Of a stretch of DNA of 64,000 nucleotides, positions 8,426-16,090 are shown one piece after another. Origin of the DNA: Fibrobacter sp. UWH4 (GTDB lineage Bacteria > Fibrobacterota > Fibrobacteria > Fibrobacterales > Fibrobacteraceae). The position numbers and the translations under genes were made by a program. The DNA lies in the NCBI RefSeq assembly GCF_900142475.1, contig NZ_FRAY01000004.1, forward strand, positions 186,001 to 250,000, written 5' to 3'. Below the pieces are notes generated by a model. That model had not been told where the DNA came from. It saw only the letters and a list, made by a program, of their open reading frames with translations, and did no database searches. Positions within the stretch are counted from its first letter, which is position 1. The number at the start of each line of letters is the position of its first letter.

Positions 8426-8473
8426 GCGCCACCAACGACGGTTAAGGGTTGCACATGTCACAAAATTCATCAT
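8417..8473 (-). CDS. trpL: trp leader peptide (TrpL)
   Basis: An 18-residue ORF, MMNFVTCATLNRRWWRGL, with two adjacent TGG codons (8434-8429) three codons before the last sense codon and the stop TGA at 8419-8417 inside hairpin segment 1. Two ATG codons lie in tandem at 8473 and 8470. There is no Shine-Dalgarno sequence; a TATTTT box ends seven bases upstream, so the leader may be translated from the very 5' end of the mRNA. Tandem Trp codons are the sensor of charged tRNA-Trp in known trp attenuators. It is too short to be found by length-based gene calling. Confidence 0.85.
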   Translation of the reverse strand: MMNFVTCATLNRRWWRGL

Positions 8474-8480
8474 GGCACCA

Positions 8481-8509
8481 AAAATATCAAACGAAAATTC
8501 CCTTGGCAA
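8481..8509 (-). promoter_or_regulatory. Probable trp operon promoter
   Basis: On the minus strand TTGCCA (8509-8504) and TATTTT (8486-8481) are 17 bases apart. The predicted transcription start is at or next to the leader ATG at 8473. Confidence 0.5.
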
Positions 8510-8566
8510 GGGGTTACTCAAAAAAATTTTCATTTTTTTAAGAGCCACTCTTTAAGTCCATCCAGA

Positions 8567-9376
8567 TTACGCCTTTGAAAACCTGCTCAGGAACTGAGCC
8601 AGGCGCTCGTTGCCCGATTCGCGGAACACGTGGTCGGGAGTTCCCTGCTCCACGATGACACCGCCATCCATAAAGATGACCTTGTCGGCCACATCGCGGG
8701 CAAAAGCCATCTCGTGAGTCACGATGACCATGGTCATCTTGTCTTCGGCAAGCTTCTTGATAATCTTGAGCACTTCGCCGGTCAGTTCCGGGTCCAGCGC
8801 AGAGGTCGGCTCGTCGAAGAAAAGAATCTTCGGGTTCATCGCGAGGGCGCGGGCAATGGACACGCGCTGCTGCTGACCACCGCTGAGCTCGCAGGGGTAA
8901 GCCTTTTCCTTACCCTCAAGGCCCATGCGTTTGAGCAAGAATTGACCCTTCGCACGGGCATCTTTGCGTTCGTCTCCCAACACGCGCACCGGAGCGAGGC
9001 AAAGGTTCTGCAGCACCGTCAGGTGCGGGAACAAATTGAAGTTCTGGAACACGAGCCCCGTAGAAAGGCGAATTTCGCGAAGCGTTTTCACCGGAGCGTA
9101 CTTGACCGGAGCACCAGAGCCTAAAGGTCCCTTCGCCGAATCATTCGGCACCACCATGTCCTTGCCATTGACCTGCACAAAGCCGCCGTCAACCGTTTCG
9201 AGCTGGGTAAGGCAGCGCAACAGCGTACTCTTGCCGGAGCCGCTAGGCCCAATAATCGAGAGCACCTCGCCCGCCTTCAGGTCAAACGAGATATCCTTGA
9301 GCACATGCAAGTCGCCAAAGGACTTCTTGACGTGTTCTACCTTGAGGATCGGCGCAGATTCATTCACGTTTTCCAT
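8567..9376 (-). CDS. Polar amino-acid ABC transporter ATPase (GlnQ/HisP-like)
   Basis: About 269 residues. The ATG at 9376 is preferred because GAGG lies just upstream; a GTG at 9388 is the alternative. Walker A is GPSGSGKST, the Q-loop is VFQNFNLFPH, the signature is LSGGQQQR, Walker B is ILFFDEPTSALD and the switch His is VTHEM, all typical of amino-acid importers. An insertion of about 15 residues (PNDSAKGPLGSGAPVKYAPV) lies between Walker A and the Q-loop. Last gene of the binding protein-permease-ATPase operon; it powers uptake from the cytoplasmic face. Confidence 0.92.
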   Translation of the reverse strand: MENVNESAPILKVEHVKKSFGDLHVLKDISFDLKAGEVLSIIGPSGSGKSTLLRCLTQLETVDGGFVQVNGKDMVVPNDSAKGPLGSGAPVKYAPVKTLREIRLSTGLVFQNFNLFPHLTVLQNLCLAPVRVLGDERKDARAKGQFLLKRMGLEGKEKAYPCELSGGQQQRVSIARALAMNPKILFFDEPTSALDPELTGEVLKIIKKLAEDKMTMVIVTHEMAFARDVADKVIFMDGGVIVEQGTPDHVFRESGNERLAQFLSRFSKA

Positions 9377-9384
9377 TCCACGCC

Positions 9385-10044
9385 TCACTTATAGTAATTG
9401 AGCTTGCGTTCCACGTAGGCAAAAAGCACACTCAGCAAAAGGTTCGCCACATAGTAGAATACGCCCGCCACGAACAGCGGATAAATGCTCGCGTAGGCGG
9501 CCTGCTGTTTCTTGGCCAGCGCAAAAAGTTCCGTCACCGCAATCACCTGCGCAAGGGAAGTATCCTTCACCAGCGTGATGACTTCGTTCGCGCTCGCGGG
9601 TACCACGCGCTTGACCACCTGCGGGAGGATAATACGGAAGAACGTCTGCGTGCGGGTCATGCCCAGCATGTAGGCCGCCTCGTACTGCCCCTTGGGTATG
9701 GACTGGATGCCGCCGCGGAAAATTTCGGCAAAGTAGGCCGCATAGTTTATCGAAAACGCCACGATTACCGCCGGGAAGCGGTCAAACGAAAAATCCACGC
9801 CCGCATATTCGCTCAGGTAGTAGGAGCCAAAGTAAATCGCCACAATCTGGAGCAGCAAAGGGGTGCCGCGCATCACCGAGATGTAGAACGACACCGGGTA
9901 ACGCACCACGCGCCACTTGCTCATCTTGAGGACCGCAATGAGCAGACCCAGCGGAATCGAGAACAGGAGCGTAAGCCCGAAAATGGCGAGCGTCGTGCAG
10001 AAGCCGCCCCAAAGGATAGGCAAAAGCGTTGACAATTCCGACAT
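9385..10044 (-). CDS. Amino-acid ABC transporter permease (HisM/GlnP-like)
   Basis: 219 residues with about five membrane helices, and the coupling motif region SIPKGQYEAAYMLGMTRTQTF that contacts the ATPase. The periplasmic entry and pore helices resemble the His/Glu/Gln family (YISVMRGTPLLLQ). The Shine-Dalgarno GAGG of this gene is formed by the TGAGGT repeat that fills the upstream gap. It ends 8 bases before the ATPase start. Substrate specificity cannot be read from sequence. Confidence 0.92.
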   Translation of the reverse strand: MSELSTLLPILWGGFCTTLAIFGLTLLFSIPLGLLIAVLKMSKWRVVRYPVSFYISVMRGTPLLLQIVAIYFGSYYLSEYAGVDFSFDRFPAVIVAFSINYAAYFAEIFRGGIQSIPKGQYEAAYMLGMTRTQTFFRIILPQVVKRVVPASANEVITLVKDTSLAQVIAVTELFALAKKQQAAYASIYPLFVAGVFYYVANLLLSVLFAYVERKLNYYK

Positions 10045-10045
10045 G

Positions 10046-10110
10046 AATAACCTCAGAGGCGCACTGCGCCGAGCTCATACCTCAAAGCTCCCGTAGGGAG
10101 CGACCTCACA
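10046..10110. repeat. TGAGGT heptad cassette between binding protein and permease
   Basis: ACCTCA/ATACCTCA/GACCTCACACCT units with small palindromes (GGCGCACTGCGCC, GCTCCCGTAGGGAGC). On the minus strand it provides the GAGG ribosome-binding sequence for the permease. Confidence 0.55.
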
Positions 10111-10111
10111 C

Positions 10112-10903
10112 CTATTTGCCGAACCACTTGGCAGAGATTTCGTCAAACTTGCCGTCGGCCTTCATGGCAGCCAGGGTGGAATTCACGGCATCTCGCAGGG
10201 CCTGGTCCTTCTTGCGGAAACCCACGGCGTAGACTTCGTCGGAGAGGCCTTCCTCGAGCACCGTGTAGTCCTTCGCGTTCGTCACAATCCAGTACTTGGC
10301 CACAATTTCGTCCAGGAACACGGCGTCGACACCGCCCTTGTCCAAATCCATGAGCGCCGTCTGGTTGTCATCAAACGGGACGATTTCCTTGGCGGCCTTG
10401 CCCGCCTCGGAGGCATCCAGGAGCTTCTGGGCAGTAGAGCCGTTCTGCACGGCGATCTTCTTGCCGGCGAGGGCAGCGAGATTTGCAAGAGCCTTGTCCT
10501 TCACCGTGAAAATCATGCGGTTCTTGAGGTACGGGTCGCTCAAGTTCATCGCTTTCGCGCGGGCACTGTCCACGCTCATGCCGTTCCAGATGCAGTCAAT
10601 CTTGCCGGTGTTCAGTTCCTGTTCCTTCGCGTCCCAAGAAATCGGCTGCGTCTTGAGTTTCACGCCCAGGCGCGCACAAACTTCGGTGGCGAGGTCGATA
10701 TCGAAACCCACGATGTTGTTGTCCTTGTCGCGGAAACCCATCGGCGGGAAGGAATCGTCGAGACCGAGCACAAACTCGCCCGCCGCCTTCACCTTGTTCA
10801 GGGATTCATCGGCTTGAGCCTTGGATTCCGCCTTCTGGTCGTTACAGGCAGAAAGAACCGCGGCACACGCAACCGCCGCAAACATCGCTAAAAGTTTTTT
10901 CAT
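10112..10903 (-). CDS. Amino-acid-binding lipoprotein of an ABC importer
   Basis: 263 residues. The start at 10903 has GAGGA upstream and gives a lipoprotein signal ending LSAC (Cys20). The body is a family 3 solute-binding protein: GEFVLGLDDSFPPMGFRD, FDIDLATEVCARLGV, DCIWNGMSVDSARA and DAVFLDEIVAKY, which form the two lobes around an amino acid. It captures substrate outside the inner membrane and passes it to the permease. First gene of the operon, with a TATATT box at 10939-10934. Confidence 0.93.
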   Translation of the reverse strand: MKKLLAMFAAVACAAVLSACNDQKAESKAQADESLNKVKAAGEFVLGLDDSFPPMGFRDKDNNIVGFDIDLATEVCARLGVKLKTQPISWDAKEQELNTGKIDCIWNGMSVDSARAKAMNLSDPYLKNRMIFTVKDKALANLAALAGKKIAVQNGSTAQKLLDASEAGKAAKEIVPFDDNQTALMDLDKGGVDAVFLDEIVAKYWIVTNAKDYTVLEEGLSDEVYAVGFRKKDQALRDAVNSTLAAMKADGKFDEISAKWFGK

Positions 10904-10940
10904 CTTGAAGTCCTCTTTTTGATTTACAAGAGAAATATAG

Positions 10941-10988
10941 AAAAAGGGCCGCATTTCAATGAATACGGATAATCAAGCAGCCCTTTTA
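10941..10988 (-). terminator. Terminator of the PIN toxin-antitoxin unit
   Basis: GCAGCCCTTTT (10977-10987) pairs with AAAAGGGCCGC (10942-10952) with one mismatch and a loop of about 24 bases. On the minus strand a T run follows, which leads directly into the TATATT box of the binding-protein gene. Confidence 0.55.
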
Positions 10989-11015
10989 TTTAACGCCTGT
11001 ATGATTCAACCTTTC

Positions 11016-11420
11016 TTATTGCATCATATTGCGGAAGTCCGCTAACTTGATAATTTTTGTCTGTTTATGATGCTGAAGTTCTAGCAAATCCTTATCCCCA
11101 GATACAATATACGCCGCATCGATTGCTTCTGCAAGAGTGAGCAGGTAAAGGTCCTTGGGGTCACGAATTGGGGTTTGCGTATTCTCTCCGATAATAGCAA
11201 ATTGACAATAGTCATAGATGATGCCAAGCAAATCAGCGACATCATCCATTCGGATATACTTCTTTATTTTTTCACGGCTACAAACATCCTGAATTTCTTC
11301 AAGCAACCGCTCACAAGCATACACTTGAAACCGTTCGTCATTCAACAATTGACGAACAAAAGCAATCTGATGCCCAATCAGGAACGAAATCCAGATATTG
11401 CAGTCTAGGACTACCTTCAT
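11016..11420 (-). CDS. PIN-domain toxin (putative ribonuclease)
   Basis: 134 residues. The PIN fold is recognised by the N-terminal VLDCNIWIS (Asp6), a central Glu/Asp (LLEEIQDV) and the C-terminal IVSGDKDLL, giving the acidic cluster that holds Mg2+ or Mn2+ in RNA-cleaving toxins. The start ATG overlaps the stop of the upstream antitoxin by four bases (ATGA), the usual arrangement of toxin-antitoxin pairs. It would cut RNA in the cytoplasm when free of its antitoxin; the target is unknown. Confidence 0.8.
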   Translation of the reverse strand: MKVVLDCNIWISFLIGHQIAFVRQLLNDERFQVYACERLLEEIQDVCSREKIKKYIRMDDVADLLGIIYDYCQFAIIGENTQTPIRDPKDLYLLTLAEAIDAAYIVSGDKDLLELQHHKQTKIIKLADFRNMMQ

Positions 11421-11626
11421 TTTGCGTATCGGACAGCGCTTACTTCCGCCATAATTTCCTCTTCGCTAAGGAGAGGTTCCTTAGGGCGAGTGGCGATAAA
11501 GCGTTCGAGCATCTGCTCTTTGGTTCTTGTCCGCCATCCAAACTTTCGGATAAGTTCACTAAACAGAGTCCAGTCCTTTTCAGGGACATCCAGATAAATT
11601 CCTTTTGTCGCTTGCTCCGCTAGCAT
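11417..11626 (-). CDS. Antitoxin partner of the PIN toxin
   Basis: 69 residues, first gene of the pair. Residues 1-40 (GIYLDVPEKDWTLFSELIRKFGW) look like a small strand-helix-helix DNA-binding module and the C-terminal part (LLSEEEIMAEVSAVRYAK) matches the toxin-binding tail common to this partner family. AAAGG six bases before the ATG supports the start. It is expected to neutralise the toxin and repress its own operon. The family assignment rests mainly on linkage. Confidence 0.7.
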   Translation of the reverse strand: MLAEQATKGIYLDVPEKDWTLFSELIRKFGWRTRTKEQMLERFIATRPKEPLLSEEEIMAEVSAVRYAK

Positions 11627-11716
11627 ATTATACCTTTGTGTTAAAACCTACAATCAATATATATTTTCCTCAGAAGAAATGCAAGTTGCCCATATGGAAA
11701 AGAGCCCTGTATTAAG

Positions 11717-11749
11717 CAAAAAGGGCCGCATCGCTGCGGTCCCTTTTTA
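11717..11749. terminator. Bidirectional terminator after the fumarate reductase operon
   Basis: AAAAAGGGCCGCA (11718-11730) pairs with TGCGGTCCCTTTTT (11735-11748), a near-perfect 13-bp stem with A and T runs on either side. Confidence 0.85.
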
Positions 11750-11756
11750 ATGCTTT

Positions 11757-11790
11757 GGATCCTATCGGGGCTACGCCCCTCCAGGATGAC
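11757..11790. repeat. REP-like palindrome, GGATCCT family
   Basis: GGATCCTATCGG, inner stem GGGGC-TAC-GCCCC, then TCCAGGATGAC. A second copy of the element at 4907 with compensatory changes in the stem. Confidence 0.75.
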
Positions 11791-11811
11791 ATGCTCAAAG
11801 GCCTGAAGCCC

Positions 11812-11849
11812 CACACCTCAAAGGGAGCGAAGCGACCGACCTCACACCT
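11812..11849. repeat. TGAGGT heptad cassette after frdB
   Basis: CACACCTCAAAGGGAGCGAAGCGACCGACCTCACACCTC, in the complementary orientation to the copies at 8184 and 22071, ending next to the frdB stop codon. Confidence 0.5.
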
Positions 11850-11850
11850 C

Positions 11851-12627
11851 TTAGTCCTTTCCGTACACCTTTTCGGCATACGTGACTGTTGCACCGAGGT
11901 ATTCGCGGTTCATCTTGGCGATGTAATCCACGGTGATACCCTTCGGGCATGCGGCCTGGCATTCGTAAAGGTTCGTGCAGTTGCCGAAGCCTTCCTTGTC
12001 CATCTGGGCGACCATGGCCAAGACGCGCTTCTTCGCCTCGACCTTGCCCTGCGGCAGGAAGCTGAGGTGAGAGACCTTCGCAGATACGAACAACATAGCG
12101 GACGCGTTCTTACAGGCAGCCACGCAGGCACCGCAACCGATACAGGCGGCAGCGTCAAAGGCGCGGTCGGCATCAGCCTTGGGAACCGGAATGGTGGAAG
12201 CTTCAGGAGCGGCACCGGTATTCACAGAAACGAAGCCACCGGCAGCGATGATGCGGTCGAAAGCGGTACGGTCAACAGCGCAGTCACGGATAACCGGGAA
12301 TGCGGCGGCGCGCCACGGTTCGATCACGATGGTGTCGCCATCCTTGAACTTGCGCATGTGAAGCTGGCAGGTAGTCGTTGCATGGTCAGGACCGTGCGGC
12401 ATACCGTTGATGACGAGAGAGCACATACCACAGATACCTTCGCGGCAGTCGTGGTCGAAAGCGAAGCCTTCCTTGCCCTGCTTCATCTGTTCTTCGTTCA
12501 CGATGTCGAGCATTTCCAGGAAGGACATGTCCGGAGAAACATCGTTGATCTTGACAGTTTCGAACTGTCCCTTGGTCTTGGCATCCTTCTGACGCCAAAT
12601 CTTCAAAGTCAAATTCAGTCCGCTCAT
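11851..12627 (-). CDS. frdB: Fumarate reductase/succinate dehydrogenase iron-sulfur subunit
   Basis: 258 residues. The N-terminal plant-type ferredoxin domain has the 2Fe-2S cysteines in CREGICGMC, and the C-terminal domain has [11 protein letters not shown] and CQAACPKG for the 4Fe-4S and 3Fe-4S clusters. It carries electrons from the membrane cytochrome to the flavoprotein. The start codon overlaps the frdA stop by one base (TAATG). In a fermenting, succinate-producing organism the complex would run mostly as fumarate reductase; that direction is inferred from the probable host. Confidence 0.93.
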   Translation of the reverse strand: MSGLNLTLKIWRQKDAKTKGQFETVKINDVSPDMSFLEMLDIVNEEQMKQGKEGFAFDHDCREGICGMCSLVINGMPHGPDHATTTCQLHMRKFKDGDTIVIEPWRAAAFPVIRDCAVDRTAFDRIIAAGGFVSVNTGAAPEASTIPVPKADADRAFDAAACIGCGACVAACKNASAMLFVSAKVSHLSFLPQGKVEAKKRVLAMVAQMDKEGFGNCTNLYECQAACPKGITVDYIAKMNREYLGATVTYAEKVYGKD

Positions 12628-14540
12628 TATTTGTAGCTCCTAGTAGCGAGGTGGACGTTATCAAAGGTAAGAGGTTCCTTGGAAAGTTCCGGTGCGACAC
12701 CGTCGCCCTTGTACTCCCAGGCACCCACGTAGCAGAAGTTTTCGTCGTCGCGCTTGGCTTCGCCTTCCGGAGTCTGGCTTTCTTCGCGGAAGTGGCCGCC
12801 GCAAGATTCCTTGCGGTGCAGGGCGTCGAGAGTGAGGACTTCGGCGAACTCGAGGAAGTCAGCCACGCGGCCGGCGCGTTCGAGGTTCTGGTTGAAGGAA
12901 CCTTCGGAACCGAGCACGTTGACGTTTTCCCAGAATTCGGCACGGAGGGCCGGAATCTTCTCGAGGGCGGTCTTGAGGCCGGCTTCGTTACGAGCCATGC
13001 CCACGTATTCCCACATGATGTTACCGAGTTCACGATGGATATCGTTAACAGTGCGGTGACCCTTGATGGAGAGGAGCTTGTGGATGCGTTCTTCGGTCTG
13101 CTTCTTGCAGTCTTCGAACGCGGCATCGGATTCGGAGACCTTCTCGAGCTTGGTGCCCGCGAAGTAACCGCCGATGGTGAACGGAATGACGAAGTAACCG
13201 TCGGAGAGGCCCTGCATAAGAGCAGAAGCACCGAGGCGGTTTGCACCGTGGTCGGAGAAGTTGGCTTCACCGAGAACGAAGCAGCCCGGAATCGTGGACA
13301 TCAGATCGTAGTCCACCCAGAGGCCGCCCATGGTATAGTGGATGGCCGGGAAGATACGCATCGGAACCTTGTACGGGTCTTCGTCGGTAATCTTTTCGTA
13401 CATCTGGAAGAGGTTGCCGTACTTGGCAGAGACACCGGCAACGCCCATGCGCTGGATAGCGTCGGCGAAGTCGAGGTACACGGCCTGCTTGGTGTTACCC
13501 ACGCCGAGGCCTGCGTCGCAAACCTGCTTGGCGTTACGGGATGCCACGTCACGGGGCACGAGGTTACCGAAGCTCGGATACTTTTCTTCGAGATAGTAGT
13601 AACGATCTTCTTCGGGGATCTGGTCCGGAGAACGGGTGTCGCCAGCCTTGCGCGGAACCCAAATACGGCCGTCGTTACGGAGAGATTCGCTCATCAAGGT
13701 GAGCTTCGACTGCAGGTCGCCGTGGCGAGGAATGCAAGTCGGGTGAATCTGCGTGTAGCAGGGGTTAGCGAACAGGGCGCCGCGCTTGTAGGCACGGAAA
13801 GCGGCCGTCACGTTGGAACCCTGGGCGTTTGTAGAAAGGTAGTAGACGTTACCATAACCGCCGGTGCAAAGGCAGACAGCGTCACCCACGTGGCTTTCGA
13901 GTTCGCCAGTGATGAGGTTACGGACGATGATACCGCGGGCCTTGCCGTCGATCACGACGAGGTCCATCATTTCGCGACGGGGGAACATCTTCACCTTACC
14001 GGCGGCAACCTGGCGCATAAGTGCCTGGTAGGCACCGAGCAAGAGCTGCTGACCCGTCTGACCGCGGGCGTAGAACGTACGGGAAACCTGCGTACCACCG
14101 AAGGAACGGTTGTCGAGGAGGCCACCGTATTCACGACCGAACGGAACACCCTGGGCGACGCACTGGTCGATGATGAGGTTCGAGTTTTCGGCCAAGCGGT
14201 GCACGTTAGCTTCGCGAGCGCGGAAGTCACCGCCCTTCACGGTATCGTAGAACAGACGGTAAACGGAGTCGCCGTCGTTCTTGTAGTTCTTGGCAGCGTT
14301 GATACCACCCTGGGCAGCAATGGAGTGTGCGCGGCGGGGGCTATCCTGGATGCAGAAAGACTTGACATTGTAACCAAGTTCGGCGAGGGATGCGGCGGCA
14401 GAAGCACCGGCAAGGCCAGTACCCACCACAATCACGGTGAACTTACGCTTGTTGGCGGGGTTCACGAGCTTGAGTTCGAACTTGTGCTTGGTCCACTTTT
14501 CTTCGATGGAACCACCGGGGATTTTAGAATCAAGAATCAT
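12627..14540 (-). CDS. frdA: Fumarate reductase/succinate dehydrogenase flavoprotein
   Basis: 637 residues, the catalytic subunit. The dinucleotide fold is [13 protein letters not shown] (about 38-50); His72 in [10 protein letters not shown] is the residue that binds FAD covalently; [13 protein letters not shown] and [14 protein letters not shown] are active-site segments. The size and the neighbouring single large cytochrome b place it with the Bacteroides/epsilonproteobacterial type B enzymes. It reduces fumarate to succinate as terminal step of anaerobic electron transfer. It starts 17 bases after the frdC stop. Confidence 0.94.
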   Translation of the reverse strand: MILDSKIPGGSIEEKWTKHKFELKLVNPANKRKFTVIVVGTGLAGASAAASLAELGYNVKSFCIQDSPRRAHSIAAQGGINAAKNYKNDGDSVYRLFYDTVKGGDFRAREANVHRLAENSNLIIDQCVAQGVPFGREYGGLLDNRSFGGTQVSRTFYARGQTGQQLLLGAYQALMRQVAAGKVKMFPRREMMDLVVIDGKARGIIVRNLITGELESHVGDAVCLCTGGYGNVYYLSTNAQGSNVTAAFRAYKRGALFANPCYTQIHPTCIPRHGDLQSKLTLMSESLRNDGRIWVPRKAGDTRSPDQIPEEDRYYYLEEKYPSFGNLVPRDVASRNAKQVCDAGLGVGNTKQAVYLDFADAIQRMGVAGVSAKYGNLFQMYEKITDEDPYKVPMRIFPAIHYTMGGLWVDYDLMSTIPGCFVLGEANFSDHGANRLGASALMQGLSDGYFVIPFTIGGYFAGTKLEKVSESDAAFEDCKKQTEERIHKLLSIKGHRTVNDIHRELGNIMWEYVGMARNEAGLKTALEKIPALRAEFWENVNVLGSEGSFNQNLERAGRVADFLEFAEVLTLDALHRKESCGGHFREESQTPEGEAKRDDENFCYVGAWEYKGDGVAPELSKEPLTFDNVHLATRSYK

Positions 14541-14557
14541 TAGTGGGCTCCTTAAAA

Positions 14558-15403
14558 TTAAGCGTTAAAAGAAACTTCGACGGTGCCGACAGAAGGAATC
14601 ACGAAAGAAGTCTTGGCGGCTTCCTTGTCCTTCTTCATCTGTTCGTACTGCGGCTGGAGGCTGCGGGACTTTTCGATGAGGGCCTGGGTACCCGGCTGGT
14701 TAGCGAGGTAGAAGGCTGCAACGGCGGTGATACCGAAACCGAGGGCAACGATAATGCTGTAAGCGATACCAGCGATGTCGATAATCGGGGTCCACTTCTG
14801 GTGAGCAATGCCCATGGTCTGGAAGGCCGAAGAAATAGCGTGGAACAGGTGCATACCGATCACGAACATGCTGACCACGTAGAATGCAGCCCAAGCCGGG
14901 TTAGCAAACATTTCGATGGTGGTGAGCCACATGTCGCGGACGATTTCGCCCTTGTCGTTCAGGTACAGGTAGTGTTCACCGAACTTGAGCATCATGAGGT
15001 GCTGCACGAGGAAGCCGAGAATGAAGAGACCGGACCAGATCATGGTGAAGGTTGCGAAAGTCTTCTTGCCCTTGCGAGCGTTGACTTCGTAGTCGATGCC
15101 ACCGCGAGCCTTCTTGTTCTCGATCTTCAGCTTGATAGCAAGGAAGATGTGAAGAGCGAAAGCAGCCACCAGCACCAGTTCGACGAGATAAATCATCTTG
15201 ATCGGGAAGTGGAGCGGGTTGAATCCGGTCAGGAATTCGGTGTAGGCATTGTAAGATGCCTGAGCCGCGGCCTGATCGAAATTCAGAAGCTGGAAGTTAC
15301 CACACATGTGGCCGAAGATGAACAGGGCGAGGAACGCGCCAGTGCATCCCATGATCTGCTTCTTACCGATAGAGGAGGTAAGATACTTGACGATCCATTG
15401 CAT
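14558..15403 (-). CDS. frdC: Fumarate reductase/succinate dehydrogenase cytochrome b subunit
   Basis: 281 residues with about five membrane helices (about 15-35, 70-90, 118-138, 170-195, 205-230) and several helix-borne histidines ([31 protein letters not shown]) that could bind two haems, as in type B quinol:fumarate reductases. It anchors FrdAB and takes electrons from menaquinol. AAGGAG is eight bases before the ATG. First gene of the frdCAB operon. Confidence 0.88.
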   Translation of the reverse strand: MQWIVKYLTSSIGKKQIMGCTGAFLALFIFGHMCGNFQLLNFDQAAAQASYNAYTEFLTGFNPLHFPIKMIYLVELVLVAAFALHIFLAIKLKIENKKARGGIDYEVNARKGKKTFATFTMIWSGLFILGFLVQHLMMLKFGEHYLYLNDKGEIVRDMWLTTIEMFANPAWAAFYVVSMFVIGMHLFHAISSAFQTMGIAHQKWTPIIDIAGIAYSIIVALGFGITAVAAFYLANQPGTQALIEKSRSLQPQYEQMKKDKEAAKTSFVIPSVGTVEVSFNA

Positions 15404-15430
15404 TGAGTTGTGTCTCCTTGAGGGGGGTTA

Positions 15431-15489
15431 AAAAAATTTGGTCGCCGCAAAACCAGTTTGCGGCTGGCCGCGCCTACCAGTAGGCGCGG
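15431..15489 (-). terminator. Tandem terminators after ndk
   Basis: Two perfect hairpins in a row on the minus strand: CCGCGCCTAC/GTAGGCGCGG (15468-15489) and GCCGCAAA/TTTGCGGC (15444-15464), the second followed by a run of T. They isolate ndk from frdC. Confidence 0.75.
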
Positions 15490-15500
15490 TTTAAAATCGC

Positions 15501-15953
15501 TTAGAGGACGCAGCAAGCCTTGAGGCTCGGCATTTCGTAAGCGTAGCGTTCGTCTTCCTTGAACCAGAAGTCCAGTTCGCGCTTGGCGGATTCAGGACTG
15601 TCGGAGCTGTGCACGACGTTTTCGGTCATGGAAGGGGCAAAATCGTAGCGGAGGGTACCGGGTTCCGCCTTAGCCGGATTGGTGGCACCGTTGATGGCGC
15701 GAACCTTGGCAATGGCATTTTCGCCGCCGAGGGCGAGCATCACGGACGGGCCCTTGGTCATGTAGGCTTCAAGTTCGCCGAAGAACGGCTTTTCCACGTG
15801 TTCGGCGTAGAAACCGCGAGCATCGGCAGAGGTCATCTGGTGCATCTTCACGGCGCAGACGGAGAGGCCTGCAGCGATGTAACGGTCGATAATGCGTCCG
15901 ATGAGGCCAGACTTGACCGCATTGGGCTTGATCATTGCAAATGTCATTTCCAT
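15501..15953 (-). CDS. ndk: Nucleoside diphosphate kinase
   Basis: 150 residues, the usual length when started at 15953 (MEMTFAMIKPNAV), with AAGG upstream; a longer reading to 16037 only translates repeat DNA. The phospho-histidine is His115 in NVVHSSDSP, and MIKPNAVKSGLIGRII is the nucleotide-binding N-terminus. It transfers the gamma-phosphate of ATP to other nucleoside diphosphates in the cytoplasm. Monocistronic, with a TATATT box before it and tandem terminators after it. Confidence 0.95.
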   Translation of the reverse strand: MEMTFAMIKPNAVKSGLIGRIIDRYIAAGLSVCAVKMHQMTSADARGFYAEHVEKPFFGELEAYMTKGPSVMLALGGENAIAKVRAINGATNPAKAEPGTLRYDFAPSMTENVVHSSDSPESAKRELDFWFKEDERYAYEMPSLKACCVL

Positions 15954-15987
15954 AGTAGGTACCTTTTGTTTTAAGATGTGGGAAATA

Positions 15988-16090
15988 TAGATATAATTCG
16001 GATTTCGGAATTCAGATTTCAGAATTATAAACGTCATTGCGGACGCAGCCGAAGTAATTCACTCCGAATTCCGAATTCTGAATTCAGAAT
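15988..16090. repeat. TCAGAAT heptad cassette around a REP-like core
   Basis: GGAATTCAGATTTCAGAATT on the left and AATTCCGAATTCTGAATTCAGAATT on the right form an inverted pair of degenerate heptads. Between them, at 16033-16060, sits a diverged GTCATTGCG...GAAGTAATT REP-like element. Confidence 0.55.

Noticed and set aside
8523-8566. Terminator of the ABC ATPase gene at AAGAGTGGCTCTT
   Set aside because: The stem is only five base pairs and on the minus strand it is followed by A, not T.
8183-8578. 131-residue plus-strand ORF across the trp leader
   Set aside because: It runs antisense through the attenuator hairpins and a repeat, has no plausible family and no ribosome-binding site; the region is explained by trpL.
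11016-11626. Genomic island around the toxin-antitoxin pair
   Set aside because: No integrase, att-like repeats, tRNA or clear composition shift flank the pair; it lies between ordinary operons.
12651-14543. 630-residue plus-strand ORF
   Set aside because: Antisense shadow of frdA, whose catalytic motifs are clear on the minus strand.
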